Assembly (NCBI GenBank): GCA_016790175.1
Contig: JAEUPI010000138.1
Span: 1 to 48,840, forward strand
DNA from: Burkholderiaceae bacterium
GTDB lineage: Bacteria > Pseudomonadota > Gammaproteobacteria > Burkholderiales > Burkholderiaceae_C
DNA: 48,840 nucleotides
Direction: 5' to 3'
The translations under genes were made by a program, and so were the position numbers. Below, one piece after another: positions 27,706-37,664 of this stretch; the first letter of the stretch is position 1, and each line of letters begins with the position of its first letter. The notes under the pieces were generated by a model. The model was not told where the DNA came from and did not search any database. It saw nothing but the letters and a program-made list of their open reading frames with translations.

Positions 27706-28006
27706 CGAGTGGCGCCTTCGCGGTGCCGTGCGGCACCGTGGTGGCAGCGTACGCGCGCGGCGACGCGTGCGGCCGCGTGCGTCACAACTTCGCGCGAGCG
27801 CCTGGGCAAGGATGTTGCATCGTTCACGGTTGCGTGGCAGGTCTCTAGAATGCGATGCTGGCCATGGTGCTGCGTCATGCGGAGCATGAAGGCCCGACGG
27901 CTCCGGTTGATGTGATCGCAGTCGGCACGACAACGCCGCGATCTTCGATGCCGCCAGCTGGCGGCATTTGGCGCCCGATATCCGTGCAGGCCCGTATAAC
28001 CCGCCC
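27706..28006. promoter_or_regulatory. Divergent intergenic region mltD / methyltransferase
   Basis: 301 bp with no gene. On the plus strand TTCACG (27823-27828), 17 bp, TAGAAT (27846-27851) is a plausible promoter giving a leader of about 150 nt, and TATAAC (27995-28000) lies 6 nt before the methyltransferase ATG. On the mltD side a perfect 7-bp hairpin (27721-27738, CGGTGCC/GGCACCG) sits in the likely mltD leader. Confidence 0.5.
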
Positions 28007-28843
28007 ATGACACCGCGAGAGGCCGCGATTATAGAGTTCGGACAGTGGCTGCAGAGTCCGGCCGGTGCCTATGTGCTGGCCTGGGAGCAGGCGCAGCTGG
28101 ACCGCTGCGTGTCCGACATCTTCGGGTTTCACGCGGTTCAGCTGGGCCTGCCGCAGATCGACGCGTTGCGGGCCAATCGCATGCCGCATCGCTGGGCCGC
28201 GCACGATAGCCTGTTGGTGCCTGCAGCGCTCGATCTGCCGTTGCCGGCCGAAGGCATCAGTACCCAGGCGTCCGACGCCCGTGTGGCGCTGCATTGCGAT
28301 TTCGACGCGCTGCCGTTCCCGAGTCAGAGTATTGATCTGATGGTGCTGCCCCATGTGCTCGAGCTGGCGCGGGATCCTCACGAAACGCTGCGCGAGGTCG
28401 AACGCGTGCTGGTTCCCGAGGGCCGGGTCGTGATCGCGGGCTTCAATCCGGCCAGCTTGTGGGGCCTGCGCCAGAGGGCGGGTCACTTGCGGCGGAACCT
28501 GCGCATGTCGGGGCGCCCGCTCTATCTGCCGGCGGCGGGGGAGTTCGTGGGGTACTGGCGTCTGCGCGACTGGTTGCGATTGCTGAGCTTCGAGGTGGAA
28601 CACGCACGATTCGGCTGCTGGCGGCCACCTTTGCGATCGCAGCGATGGCTCGACCGGTATCAATGGATCGAACCGATCGCCGAGCGCTGGTGGCCCGTGC
28701 TCGGTGCGCTGTACTTCTTGGTGGCCGTGAAGCGCGTGCGGGGCATGCGCCTCGTCGGGCTCGCGCGCCGCGAGCGGCTCCAGCCCCAGGCGGCCCCGGC
28801 CGTGGTGGCGCACAGTCGGCGCGAACCTGCGGAGGTGGAGTGA
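28007..28843 (+). CDS. Class I SAM-dependent methyltransferase, YafS-like
   Basis: 278 residues. The methyltransferase-11 core is visible: CDFDALPFPSQSIDLMVLPH (motif II/post-I), LREVERVLVPEGRVVIAGFNP (motif III). The usual N-terminal GxGxG motif is not evident. Synteny with mltD on one side and rnhA on the other matches E. coli yafS, whose substrate is not established. ATG 28007 fits; an upstream in-frame start at 27968 would add 13 residues across the TATAAC element and was rejected. Confidence 0.8.
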   Translation: MTPREAAIIEFGQWLQSPAGAYVLAWEQAQLDRCVSDIFGFHAVQLGLPQIDALRANRMPHRWAAHDSLLVPAALDLPLPAEGISTQASDARVALHCDFDALPFPSQSIDLMVLPHVLELARDPHETLREVERVLVPEGRVVIAGFNPASLWGLRQRAGHLRRNLRMSGRPLYLPAAGEFVGYWRLRDWLRLLSFEVEHARFGCWRPPLRSQRWLDRYQWIEPIAERWWPVLGALYFLVAVKRVRGMRLVGLARRERLQPQAAPAVVAHSRREPAEVE

Positions 28844-28916
28844 GCCGTTGCCGGGTCGTTCCGAGAACACCCGTTCCGCCCCGGCGGTGCGGGCGTGAAG
28901 TGGCGGAAGGGGTCCA

Positions 28917-29369
28917 GTGAGCGACACCGTGGTGATCTACACCGACGGTGCCTGCAAGGGCAATCCCGGCCCCGGCGGGTGGGGGGCATGGCTGCGCTGG
29001 GGCACGCACGAGCGAGAGCTCTTCGGCGGCGAGGCGCAGACGACAAACAACCGCATGGAGCTGACGGCGGTGATCCAGGCGCTGGCCGCGCTCAAGCGGG
29101 GCTGTCGCGTGGCGATCTACACCGACAGCGCCTATGTGCGCAATGGCATCACGAGCTGGATCCACGCCTGGAAGCAGCGTGGTTGGCGCACAGCCGACAA
29201 GAAGCCGGTGAAGAACGTGGAACTTTGGCAACGGCTCGACGAACTGAACGGCATGCACGACGTGCAATGGCATTGGGTCAAGGGTCATGACGGCGATCCG
29301 GGCAACGAGCGCGCCGATGAACTCGCCAACCGGGGGGTCACCACGGTGACAACCCCGCGGACGCGGTGA
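28917..29369 (+). CDS. rnhA: Ribonuclease HI
   Basis: 150 residues. It cuts RNA in RNA-DNA hybrids. All catalytic residues fall at the E. coli numbers: Asp10 ([12 protein letters not shown]), Glu48 (NNRMELTAV), Asp70 (YTDSAYV), His124 ([10 protein letters not shown]) and Asp134 (ERADELA). The start is a GTG at 28917 with a strong GGAAGGGG upstream. dnaQ, often the next gene in relatives, is absent; an RND efflux pair follows instead. Confidence 0.96.
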   Translation: MSDTVVIYTDGACKGNPGPGGWGAWLRWGTHERELFGGEAQTTNNRMELTAVIQALAALKRGCRVAIYTDSAYVRNGITSWIHAWKQRGWRTADKKPVKNVELWQRLDELNGMHDVQWHWVKGHDGDPGNERADELANRGVTTVTTPRTR

Positions 29370-29439
29370 TGCCTGACCTGGCAGACCCAGGCGAATGCCG
29401 AGGCGCGCATTCCGTCAATGCGCGTAGAGTAGCCTTTGG

Positions 29440-30660
29440 ATGAAAGCACTTCACACCAGCTTGGCCGTGCTCGGTCTCGGCGCCGCTTTCGTGTTGGCCT
29501 GGTGGCTGCAGAACCGGCCAGCCAATGCGCCGGCTGCCCAATCGGCCCAGGCCGCGGTGCCGCCGCCGGGCCGGATCAGTGCGGGCGCGGCAGGCGGCGC
29601 GCCACAAGGGCCCGCCGGGCCGGTGGCCGTCGAGGCCGGCCGCGTGGAGGCCATGCGCATCGAGGACGACACCCAGGCGGTCGGCACGCTGCGCTCACGA
29701 CAGGGCGTGATGCTGCGACCGGAGGTCAGCGGCCGCATTGCGCGCCTCGCGTTTACTGACGGCCAGCAGGTACGCAAGGGTCAGCTCCTGGTGCAGCTCG
29801 ACGACACGCTGCAACTGGCCCAGCTCAGGCAGGCCGAAGCGCAGGCCGGCATCGCACGCACGAACCTGCAGCGCAACCGCGAGCTCGTGGGCCAGAACTT
29901 CATCAGCCAGAGTGCAGTCGACCAGAGCGTGGCGAACCTGCAGGTGGCAGAGGCTCAGGTCGCGCTGGCCCAGGCTCAGCTTGCTCGCATGAGGATCGTG
30001 GCGCCGTTCGACGGCGTCGTCGGCATCCGCAGCGTCAACGTCGGCGACTACGTGAAGGACGGTGCCGATCTGGTCAACCTGGAGGATCTGTCGTCGGTGT
30101 GGGTCGACTTCCGGCTGCCCGAGCGCTACATGGCCCGTCTGCGTTCCGGCCAGGGCGTCGAGGTGACCCTCGATGCGCTGCCCGGCAAGAGCTTCACCGG
30201 ACGCATCGAAGCGCTGGATTCGCAGCTCGACGCCAACGGTCGATCGGTCCTGGTGCGTGCGCGTCTGGCAAATGCAGGCGGCCAGCTGCGTGCGGGCATG
30301 TACGCGCGCTCGCGCGTCGTGTTCGCCGTTCGCGAGCGCGCGCTCGTGGTGCCCGAGGAGGCGCTGGTGCCGATGGGGGACAAGCAGTTCGTCTTCAGGA
30401 TCGTCGATGACGGCGCGGGCAACAAGACCGCCCACCGCATCGAGGCCCGAATCGGGCAACGGGTGTCGGGCAAGGTCGAACTGCTCGATGGTGTCCAGGC
30501 CGGTGACGTGGTGGTCGTCGCCGGTCAGGCTCGCCTGGCCAGGGGCGATGCACAACCCGTGCGCATCGTCGATCTCAACCGGCCGCAGGACGCTCGGCCG
30601 GGATCTGCCCCGGCCTCGCGCGCCAGTGGCGGTGCGAAGGCGGCGTCGGCGGCCGTCTGA
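29440..30660 (+). CDS. RND efflux periplasmic adaptor
   Basis: 406 residues, a membrane-fusion protein of the AcrA/MexA-like HlyD family. One N-terminal membrane anchor (about 6-25, no lipobox) precedes a lipoyl half (PEVSGRIARLAFTDGQQVRKGQLLVQLD), an alpha-hairpin (about 130-185), the second lipoyl half (IVAPFDGVVGIRSVNVGDYV), and a beta-barrel and membrane-proximal domain. It couples the pump encoded 43 nt downstream to an outer-membrane channel, which is not in this window. TAGAGT lies 9 nt before the ATG, with no Shine-Dalgarno. Confidence 0.9.
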   Translation: MKALHTSLAVLGLGAAFVLAWWLQNRPANAPAAQSAQAAVPPPGRISAGAAGGAPQGPAGPVAVEAGRVEAMRIEDDTQAVGTLRSRQGVMLRPEVSGRIARLAFTDGQQVRKGQLLVQLDDTLQLAQLRQAEAQAGIARTNLQRNRELVGQNFISQSAVDQSVANLQVAEAQVALAQAQLARMRIVAPFDGVVGIRSVNVGDYVKDGADLVNLEDLSSVWVDFRLPERYMARLRSGQGVEVTLDALPGKSFTGRIEALDSQLDANGRSVLVRARLANAGGQLRAGMYARSRVVFAVRERALVVPEEALVPMGDKQFVFRIVDDGAGNKTAHRIEARIGQRVSGKVELLDGVQAGDVVVVAGQARLARGDAQPVRIVDLNRPQDARPGSAPASRASGGAKAASAAV

Positions 30661-30703
30661 GGCCCGCTGCACCGAGCGCACAGGCAGCCGCAGGAGCGCG
30701 CAC

Positions 30704-33700
30704 ATGAAGATGTCCGAGACCTCGGTGCGCCGCCCGGTGTTCGCGTCGGTGCTGTCGCTGATGATCATGCTCGTCGGTGCGGTGTCGTACAACAAGCTGT
30801 CCGTTCGCGAGTACCCGCGCATCGATGAGCCGGTGGTGACGGTGAACACGCGGCTGATCGGGGCTTCGGCCGAGGTCATCGAGTCACAGGTCACCAAACC
30901 GCTCGAGGACTCGATCGCCGGCATCGACGGGGTGGATATCCTGACCTCGATCTCGCGCTCCGAACAGAGCCTGATCAGCGCCCGCTTCAAGCTCGAGAAG
31001 AGCCCGGACGACGCCGCGGCGGACGTGCGCGACCGCGTCTCGCGCATTCGCGGCCGCCTGCCCGACGCCATTGACGAGCCCATCATCGCCAAAGTGGAGG
31101 CCGATGCCTTCCCGGTGATCTGGCTCGCCTTCAGCAGCGACTCGCTGAATCCGCTCCAGATCACCGACGTCATCAACCGCATCGTCAAGCCGCGGCTGCA
31201 GACCGTGCCCGGTGTGGCCGACGTGCAGATCAACGGGGACCGCAAGTACTCGATGCGGATCTGGCTCGATCCGGATCGACTGGCATCGTACCGGTTGACG
31301 ACCCAGGACGTCGAAGATGCGCTTCGGCGCCAGAACCTCGAGGTGCCGGCCGGGCGCATCGAGAGCCAGCAGCGCGAGTTCAACGTGACGGCGCGCACCG
31401 ATCTGAATACCGAGTTGCAGTTCGGCGAGGTGGCGTTGAAGACGGCCGCCGGCCACACGGTGCGACTGAAGGACGTGTCGCGCATCGAGCAGGCGGCGTT
31501 TTCCGAGCGCTCGAGCGTGCGTCTGAACGGCGTGCCTGCGGTGTCGGTCGGCGTGATCCGTAATGCCACGGCCAACCCGCTGGACATCTCGGCGGGCGTG
31601 CGCGAGGTGATGCCCAAGATCCAGCAGGATCTTCCGGCCGGCTTGCGCGTCCAGGTGGCCAACGACAACTCGCTGTTCATCGACCGCTCGGTGAAGTCCG
31701 TGTACCGGACGGTGACCGAGGCGACGGTGCTCGTGGCGCTCGTGGTCTTCGTGTTTCTGCGCACGCTGCGCGCGTCGATCATTCCGCTGGTCACCATACC
31801 GGTCAGCCTGATCGGCTCGTTCGCGCTGATGGCGCTGGCCGGCTTCACGATCAACACGCTCACGCTGCTGTCGCTGGTGCTGGCCATCGGCCTTGTGGTC
31901 GACGATGCCATCGTCGTGCTGGAGAACGTCTATCGCCACATCGAAGAGGGGTTGCCGCCGTTCCAGGCCGCGCTGAAGGGCGTGCGCGAGATCTCGTTCG
32001 CCGTGGTCGCCATGACACTCACCTTGGCAGCGGTCTTTGCGCCGCTCGCTTTCACCCCGGGGCGCACGGGCCGGTTGTTCGTCGAATTCGCGCTCACCCT
32101 GGCGGGCGCGGTGATCGTCTCCGGTTTCGTGGCGCTGACGCTGTCACCGATGCTGTGCAGCAAACTGCTGCGGCACAACCCGAAGCCCAATGCCTTCGAT
32201 CGCCTGGTTGAGTCCGCGCTGACCGGGCTGACCGATGCTTACGGCGGAATTCTGCGCCGGGTGCTCGACCGGCGCTGGATCGTGCTGGCGATCATGCTGG
32301 GCAGCGGCGTCGTCAGCTGGTGGCTGTTTTCGACAGCCAAGCGCGAACTGGCTCCGCTGGAAGACCGCGGCGTGATCATGGCCACGGTGAGTTCGCCCGA
32401 TGGTGCGACCCTCGACTACACGGCGAAGTACCTGCGAGCGATTGAACGCATCGGCATGAACTACAAGGAGTTCGACCGGGTCTTCGTCGTGGCCGGCAAC
32501 CCCACCGTGTCGCAGGGCGTGTCGTTCCTGCGCGCGGTGGACTGGGAGCAGCGCCAGAAGACCACGCTGCAGATCGCGCGCGAGTTGCAACCTCAGTTGT
32601 CGGGGCTGCCCGGCGTGACGGCCTTTCCGGTCACGCCGCCGAGCCTGGGACAGGGCTTTCGCGAACGCCCGATCAACTTCGTGATCGTCACCAGCGACAG
32701 CTACGACAATCTGGCACGCACCACTCAGCAGTTCCTGGCCGAAATGGCCAGGAACCCCGGATTCGTCGCGGCGGATTCCGACCTCCGCCTGAACAAGCCC
32801 GAAATCCTGTTAGAAGTGGACCGCGACCGCGCCGCCGACGCCGGGGTGAGCGTCGACCAGGTGGCGCGCACCGTCGAGACCATGCTGGGCGGTCGCGCCG
32901 TCACCCGCTACAAGCGCGACGCCGAGCAGTACGACGTGGTGGTTCAGACCACGCTAAGGGGGCGCACGACGCCCGAGGACATCGACAAGCTTTTCGTGCG
33001 CGGCCGCGGCGACGCGATGGTGCCGCTGTCGTCGCTGGTGCGCATTCGCGAGTCGGTGAGCCCGCGCGAGCTGAATCACTTCAACCAGCGACGATCGGTG
33101 TCGATCACGGCCAACCTGGCGCCGAACTACTCGCTCGGCGAGGCGCTGCAGTTCATGGACGCCACCGCAGGCAAGCTTTTGCAGCCCGGCTACGCCACCG
33201 AACTCAACGGCGTTTCGCGGGAGTTCCGCGCGTCCAGTGGTGCGCTGGGCCTGGTGTTCGTGCTGGCGCTGCTGTTCATCTTTCTCGTGCTGGCGGCACA
33301 ATTCGAGAGCTTCGTGGATCCGTTCGTCATTCTGCTGTCGGTGCCGTTGTCGATCGTCGGCGCGCTCGGTGCCATGCATTTGAGCGGCGGCACGCTGAAT
33401 GTGTATTCACAGATCGGAATGATCACGCTGGTCGGCCTGATCACGAAGCACGGCATCCTGATCGTCGAGTTCTCCAACCAGTTGCGCCAGCGTGGTCGTG
33501 CCGTGCGCGATGCGGTGATCGAGGCGGCCAGCCTGCGACTGCGCCCGATCCTTATGACCACCGGCGCCATGGTGCTGGGTGCCCTGCCGCTGGCGCTGGC
33601 CGAAGGCGCCGGCGCCGAGAGTCGGCGTCAGATCGGTTGGGTCATCGTGGGCGGAATGACGCTGGGCACGCTGCTCACCGTCTTCGTGGTGCCGACGATG

Positions 33701-33784
33701 TATACGCTGTTTGCGCGCAAGGGCGTTCCGGGCGAGATCCGTACGCCGGAAGCGGCGGATGCGAAAGACGTGGCGCACGCGTAG
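30704..33784 (+). CDS. RND efflux pump inner-membrane transporter
   Basis: 1026 residues, AcrB/HAE-1-like proton-driven pump. It begins MSETSVRRPVFASVLSLMIML (first span) and has the proton-relay pair in GLVVDDAIVVLENVYRHIEEG (span 4), GFVALTLSPMLCSKLL, and a repeated second half with FIFLVLAAQFESFVDP and ITKHGILIVEFSNQLR. AGGAG about 8 nt upstream supports ATG 30704. Sequence style (VREYPRIDEPVV, DAIDEPIIAKVEADA) is closer to the MexF/MdtB-like multidrug branch than to heavy-metal pumps. Substrates are unknown, and no regulator is adjacent. Confidence 0.93.
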   Translation: MKMSETSVRRPVFASVLSLMIMLVGAVSYNKLSVREYPRIDEPVVTVNTRLIGASAEVIESQVTKPLEDSIAGIDGVDILTSISRSEQSLISARFKLEKSPDDAAADVRDRVSRIRGRLPDAIDEPIIAKVEADAFPVIWLAFSSDSLNPLQITDVINRIVKPRLQTVPGVADVQINGDRKYSMRIWLDPDRLASYRLTTQDVEDALRRQNLEVPAGRIESQQREFNVTARTDLNTELQFGEVALKTAAGHTVRLKDVSRIEQAAFSERSSVRLNGVPAVSVGVIRNATANPLDISAGVREVMPKIQQDLPAGLRVQVANDNSLFIDRSVKSVYRTVTEATVLVALVVFVFLRTLRASIIPLVTIPVSLIGSFALMALAGFTINTLTLLSLVLAIGLVVDDAIVVLENVYRHIEEGLPPFQAALKGVREISFAVVAMTLTLAAVFAPLAFTPGRTGRLFVEFALTLAGAVIVSGFVALTLSPMLCSKLLRHNPKPNAFDRLVESALTGLTDAYGGILRRVLDRRWIVLAIMLGSGVVSWWLFSTAKRELAPLEDRGVIMATVSSPDGATLDYTAKYLRAIERIGMNYKEFDRVFVVAGNPTVSQGVSFLRAVDWEQRQKTTLQIARELQPQLSGLPGVTAFPVTPPSLGQGFRERPINFVIVTSDSYDNLARTTQQFLAEMARNPGFVAADSDLRLNKPEILLEVDRDRAADAGVSVDQVARTVETMLGGRAVTRYKRDAEQYDVVVQTTLRGRTTPEDIDKLFVRGRGDAMVPLSSLVRIRESVSPRELNHFNQRRSVSITANLAPNYSLGEALQFMDATAGKLLQPGYATELNGVSREFRASSGALGLVFVLALLFIFLVLAAQFESFVDPFVILLSVPLSIVGALGAMHLSGGTLNVYSQIGMITLVGLITKHGILIVEFSNQLRQRGRAVRDAVIEAASLRLRPILMTTGAMVLGALPLALAEGAGAESRRQIGWVIVGGMTLGTLLTVFVVPTMYTLFARKGVPGEIRTPEAADAKDVAHA

Positions 33785-33811
33785 GCATCGCCGCGGGCGT
33801 CAGCCGCAGCT

Positions 33812-34927
33812 TCAGCCGCCGATGTAGTGCATCTCGACCCGGCGTTCGCCGCCTGGCTCTGCGTGGTCGGCCTGGCTGCGTAGTTCTGAGTAGCGGTCGG
33901 CGCGCTCAGACCATATGGGTGCCAGCGCCGCGGCGATTTCGTCGTCGCTGTGGCCACTGCGCAAGAGGGCACGCAGGTCGTGCCCCCGCGTGGCGAACAG
34001 GCAGGTGAACAGCTTGCCCTCGGTCGACAGGCGTGCGCGGTTGCAGTCGCGGCAGAACGCCTGGGTCACGCTCGAGATCAGCCCGATCTCGCCGGCGCCG
34101 TCGGCGTAGCGCCAACGCTCGGCCGTTTCACCCATGGTGGTGGCTTCCAGTGGGTCGAGCGCCCAGCGTTCGCGCAACCGCGCCAGCACCTGTGCCGAAG
34201 GCAGCACCTCGTCCATGCGCCAACCGTTGGTGGCGCCGACGTCCATGTATTCGATGAACCGGAGGACGACTCCGCTGCCGCGAAAGTGTTTCGCCATCGG
34301 CACGATCTCGTGGTCATTGGTGCCCCGCTTGACGACCATGTTCACCTTGATCGGCCCGAAGCCCGCGTGCTGCGCCGCGCGGATGCCCTCGAGCACGTCG
34401 GCGACGGGGAAGTCCACGTCGTTCATGCGGCGAAACACCGCGTCGTCCATCGCGTCGAGACTGACTGTCACACGCTTCAGCCCGGCCTCGCGCAGGGCCT
34501 GTGCCTTGCGTGCCAGCAGCGAGCCATTCGTGGTGAGCGTGAGGTCGAGCGCTTGTCCGTCGGCGCCGCGCAATTCGGCCAGCATGCGAACCAGATCCTC
34601 CAGGCCCTTTCGCAACAGCGGTTCGCCGCCGGTGAGCCGCAGCTTGGTCACGCCATGGGCCACGAACGCGCGCGCAAGACGCGTGATCTCCTCGAACGTC
34701 AACAGCGAGGTCTGGGGCAGGAATCGGTAGTCGCGATCGAAGACCTCCTTGGGCATGCAATAGCTGCAGCGGAAGTTGCAGCGATCGGTCACCGAGATCC
34801 GCAGGTCGCGCAAGGGCCGATGGAGTCGGTCGGCCAGGTGCCCCGACGGCGCGCTCCACGTGGGCGGCACCTGGGGGACCGGCGCGGCATAACGCAGATC
34901 GGCCAAAGCAATGATGGTCTCGCCCAT
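33812..34927 (-). CDS. moaA: GTP 3',8-cyclase (molybdenum cofactor)
   Basis: 371 residues. This radical SAM enzyme makes the first Moco intermediate from GTP with MoaC. The first cluster is [11 protein letters not shown]-site [11 protein letters not shown] follows; the C-terminal cluster is in [19 protein letters not shown]; the protein ends in the conserved Gly-Gly. The N-terminal approximately 35 residues before [17 protein letters not shown] are an extension common in Burkholderiales. moeA, moaD and moaE lie about 10 kb away in this window; moaC and moaB do not. Confidence 0.95.
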   Translation of the reverse strand: MGETIIALADLRYAAPVPQVPPTWSAPSGHLADRLHRPLRDLRISVTDRCNFRCSYCMPKEVFDRDYRFLPQTSLLTFEEITRLARAFVAHGVTKLRLTGGEPLLRKGLEDLVRMLAELRGADGQALDLTLTTNGSLLARKAQALREAGLKRVTVSLDAMDDAVFRRMNDVDFPVADVLEGIRAAQHAGFGPIKVNMVVKRGTNDHEIVPMAKHFRGSGVVLRFIEYMDVGATNGWRMDEVLPSAQVLARLRERWALDPLEATTMGETAERWRYADGAGEIGLISSVTQAFCRDCNRARLSTEGKLFTCLFATRGHDLRALLRSGHSDDEIAAALAPIWSERADRYSELRSQADHAEPGGERRVEMHYIGG

Positions 34928-34977
34928 GTGCAGGATTGTGCCGGCGCGTCCGGGCCGGCGGCGGCCACTGTCGCTCT

Positions 34978-35532
34978 TTAGGGGCTTTGCGTCAGAGCGG
35001 TGTGCCGGCGGGCGCCGGTAAAACGCCTCGCCCAGTAGCTGATCGCCATCTGCTCGACCCTGACCTGCGCGCCCTGGCGAGGCGCATGCACGAAGCGGCC
35101 CTCGCCAAGGTAGATCCCGACGTGCGAGTAGGTGCGGCGAAGGGTGTTGAAGAACACCAGATCTCCGGGGCGAAGCTCGTCGCGACGCACGTTCAGAAGG
35201 CCGGCCGCAAGCGCCTGGTCGTCGGCCTGGCGCGGCAAGTTGACCCCCAGCGACTGCGCATACACCTCCCGCGTGAATCCGCTGCAGTCGAAGCCGGCGG
35301 TCGCCGACTGGCCACCGGAGCGGTAGGGCGTATCGAGGTAGGTCAGCGCCGTCAGCACCACGTCGCCCGCACGCGATCGCGGTGCGCCTGCACGCCAGGC
35401 GTTGACGTCGGCCTGCGGAATCGGATCGACCTCCGCCGGCACGTTCAGGGGCGCCAACGGCGGGCCGGCGCAGCCCACCAGCACGGCGCTGGCGCAAGCC
35501 AACACCATGAGCAGGCAAACCGATCGTCGCAT
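34978..35532 (-). CDS. NlpC/P60 peptidoglycan hydrolase lipoprotein
   Basis: 184 residues. The signal peptide has a lipobox LVGC (Cys21). The NlpC/P60 fold (about 60-175) has the catalytic triad Cys83 ([11 protein letters not shown]), His137 (YSHVGIYLG) and His149 (FVHAP). It would hydrolyse cell-wall peptide bonds from the outer membrane. ATG 35532 begins the signal peptide, and longer in-frame starts lack support. It lies 50 nt upstream of moaA on the same strand. Confidence 0.9.
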   Translation of the reverse strand: MRRSVCLLMVLACASAVLVGCAGPPLAPLNVPAEVDPIPQADVNAWRAGAPRSRAGDVVLTALTYLDTPYRSGGQSATAGFDCSGFTREVYAQSLGVNLPRQADDQALAAGLLNVRRDELRPGDLVFFNTLRRTYSHVGIYLGEGRFVHAPRQGAQVRVEQMAISYWARRFTGARRHTALTQSP

Positions 35533-35768
35533 GGCTGGCGAGCCTATCAGATCCCTTGGATGCGTCAACGCATTCCTATTTGTTTGCAATGGTTTACGTT
35601 AATTATCTAAAGTGTTTTGTCGCTTCTGGCGGAGCCTGTCGCCGTCCCTCGGGCAGCCGCCGAATCGCGGATCCGCGTCAGGGTGCTGCAAGTGCCGGCG
35701 CGAGAATCCGGGAACCGGCTGCACCGACGAACGTTGGGAAGCCCCCCAGTCGAAACGAGGAGACATTG
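35533..35768. promoter_or_regulatory. Divergent control region NlpC gene / prpE
   Basis: 236 bp. About 35571-35620 is conspicuously A+T-rich for this genome. A perfect inverted repeat ATGCGT-CA-ACGCAT lies at 35560-35573 and overlaps TTGACG (35563-35568, minus), a possible -35 for the NlpC gene. The prpE Shine-Dalgarno GAGGAG is at 35757-35762. No gene is seen. Confidence 0.45.
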
Positions 35769-37664
35769 ATGCGATTCCAGGACTTCCACAGACAGTCCAT
35801 CGAACAGCCGGACATCTTCTGGGCCGAACAGGCCAAGCTGATCGACTGGGAACGACCGTTCGACAAGGTGTGCGACTACAGCAAACCACCGTTCGCGAAC
35901 TGGTTCGTCGGCGGACGCACGAACCTGTGCCACAACGCGGTGGACCGACACCTCAAGGCGCGCGCCGACCAGAACGCGCTGATCTTCGTGTCCACCGAAG
36001 TCGACCGTGAGCAGGTCTACACCTTCGCACAGTTGCATGCCGAAGTGCAGCGCATGGCTGCCAGCCTGCAGGCCCTCGGCGTCAAGCAGGGCGACCGTGT
36101 GCTCGTCTACATGCCGATGATCCCGGAGGCCGCCTTCGCGATGCTGGCCTGCACGCGCATCGGCGCACTGCATTCGGTGGTGTTCGGCGGATTTGCCAGC
36201 GTGAGCCTGGCCAGTCGCATCGACGATGCCCAGCCCACCGTGATCGTGAGTGCGGACGCAGGCAGCCGGGGCGGCAAGGTCGTGCCGTACAAGGGGCTGC
36301 TCGACGAGGCGATCCGCCTGTCGAGCCACAAACCGGCCAAGGTGCTGATGGTCAACCGCGGCCTCGCCGACATGCCGATGACGCCGGGGCGGGATGTGGA
36401 CTACTCGGCGCTGCGCGAGCAGCACCTGAACACGACCGTGCCGTGCGTATGGGTCGATTCCACGCACCCGAGCTACACGCTGTACACGAGCGGTACCACC
36501 GGCAAACCCAAGGGCGTTCAACGCGATACGGGCGGCTACGCGGTGGCGCTCGCTGCGAGCATCAAGCACATCTTCCTGGGTAAACCCGGCGAAACCTATT
36601 TCTCCACCAGCGACATCGGCTGGGTGGTCGGCCACAGCTACATCATCTACGGGCCGCTGATCGCCGGCATGGCCACCATCATGTACGAGGGCCTGCCGAT
36701 CCGACCCGATGCGGCCGTCTGGTGGAGCCTGGTCGAGAAGTACAAGGTCACCTCGATGTTCAGCGCGCCCACTGCCGTGCGGGTGCTGAAGAAGCAGGAT
36801 CCCGCCGCGCTGAAGAAGCACGACCTGTCCAGCCTGCGCGCACTGTTCCTGGCCGGCGAGCCGCTCGACGAGCCGACGGCCAAATGGATCGCCGATGCGC
36901 TGGGCCGGCCGATCATCGACAACTACTGGCAGACCGAGACCGGCTGGCCGATCCTGACGATCTGCAACGGCATCGAGCAGGCGCCGAGCAAGTTCGGTTC
37001 ACCCGGCAAGGCGGTGTACGGCTACGACGTCAAGCTGCTCGACGAGAGCACCGGTGAGGAGCTCAAGGGCGCCAACCAGAAAGGCGTCGTGGCGATCGAA
37101 GGGCCACTGCCGCCCGGCTGCATGCAGACGGTGTGGCGCGACGACGAGCGCTTCGTGAAGACCTACTGGAAGAGCATTCCCGGCAAGCTGGTCTACAGCA
37201 CTTTCGACTGGGGCATTCGCGACGACGACGGCTATTTCTTCATACTCGGCCGCACTGATGACGTGATCAACGTGGCCGGGCACCGACTGGGCACGCGCGA
37301 GATCGAGGAGAGCATTTCCAGCCATCCGAACGTGGCTGAGGTCGCCGTGGTGGGCGTGGCCGACCAGCTGAAAGGTCAGGTGGCCATGGCATTCGCCGTG
37401 TTGAAGGACACATCGAAGGCGGCCACACCGGAAGCGGCACTGAAGCTCGAGGGCGAGATCATGAAGGTCGTCGACGAGCAACTCGGTGCCGTGGCGCGGC
37501 CAGCGCGCGTGCGCTTCGTGACGGTGCTGCCCAAGACGCGTTCGGGCAAGCTGTTGCGGCGCGCGATCCAGGCCGTCTGCGAGGCAAGGGATCCAGGCGA
37601 CCTGACCACGATCGAAGATCCGACAGCACTGCAGCAGATCAAGGACCTGGTCGCCGGAAGGTAG
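35769..37664 (+). CDS. prpE: Propionyl-CoA synthetase
   Basis: 631 residues, an acyl-adenylate-forming enzyme that activates propionate (and possibly acetate) to the CoA thioester. Motifs: YTSGTTGKPKGVQRDTGGYAVAL, in which the GVQRDxGG part is typical of PrpE; DNYWQTETGWP; and the C-terminal KTRSGKLLRRAI with the acetylatable Lys. The N-terminal DIFWAEQAKLIDWERPFDKV is also PrpE-like. GAGGAG 6 nt upstream fixes ATG 35769. The prpBCD genes are not adjacent, so the enzyme may serve general propionate or acetate uptake. Confidence 0.9.
   Translation: MRFQDFHRQSIEQPDIFWAEQAKLIDWERPFDKVCDYSKPPFANWFVGGRTNLCHNAVDRHLKARADQNALIFVSTEVDREQVYTFAQLHAEVQRMAASLQALGVKQGDRVLVYMPMIPEAAFAMLACTRIGALHSVVFGGFASVSLASRIDDAQPTVIVSADAGSRGGKVVPYKGLLDEAIRLSSHKPAKVLMVNRGLADMPMTPGRDVDYSALREQHLNTTVPCVWVDSTHPSYTLYTSGTTGKPKGVQRDTGGYAVALAASIKHIFLGKPGETYFSTSDIGWVVGHSYIIYGPLIAGMATIMYEGLPIRPDAAVWWSLVEKYKVTSMFSAPTAVRVLKKQDPAALKKHDLSSLRALFLAGEPLDEPTAKWIADALGRPIIDNYWQTETGWPILTICNGIEQAPSKFGSPGKAVYGYDVKLLDESTGEELKGANQKGVVAIEGPLPPGCMQTVWRDDERFVKTYWKSIPGKLVYSTFDWGIRDDDGYFFILGRTDDVINVAGHRLGTREIEESISSHPNVAEVAVVGVADQLKGQVAMAFAVLKDTSKAATPEAALKLEGEIMKVVDEQLGAVARPARVRFVTVLPKTRSGKLLRRAIQAVCEARDPGDLTTIEDPTALQQIKDLVAGR

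Noticed and set aside
29695-31911. A 738-codon minus-strand open frame across the RND adaptor and pump
   Set aside because: It spans two convincing plus-strand genes and their junction, and its Ser/Arg/Thr-rich sequence shows no domain.
35541-35568. TTGACG-N16-TAGGCT as a leaderless promoter for the NlpC gene
   Set aside because: The -10 matches at only three of six positions, so it was left as a possibility rather than a feature.
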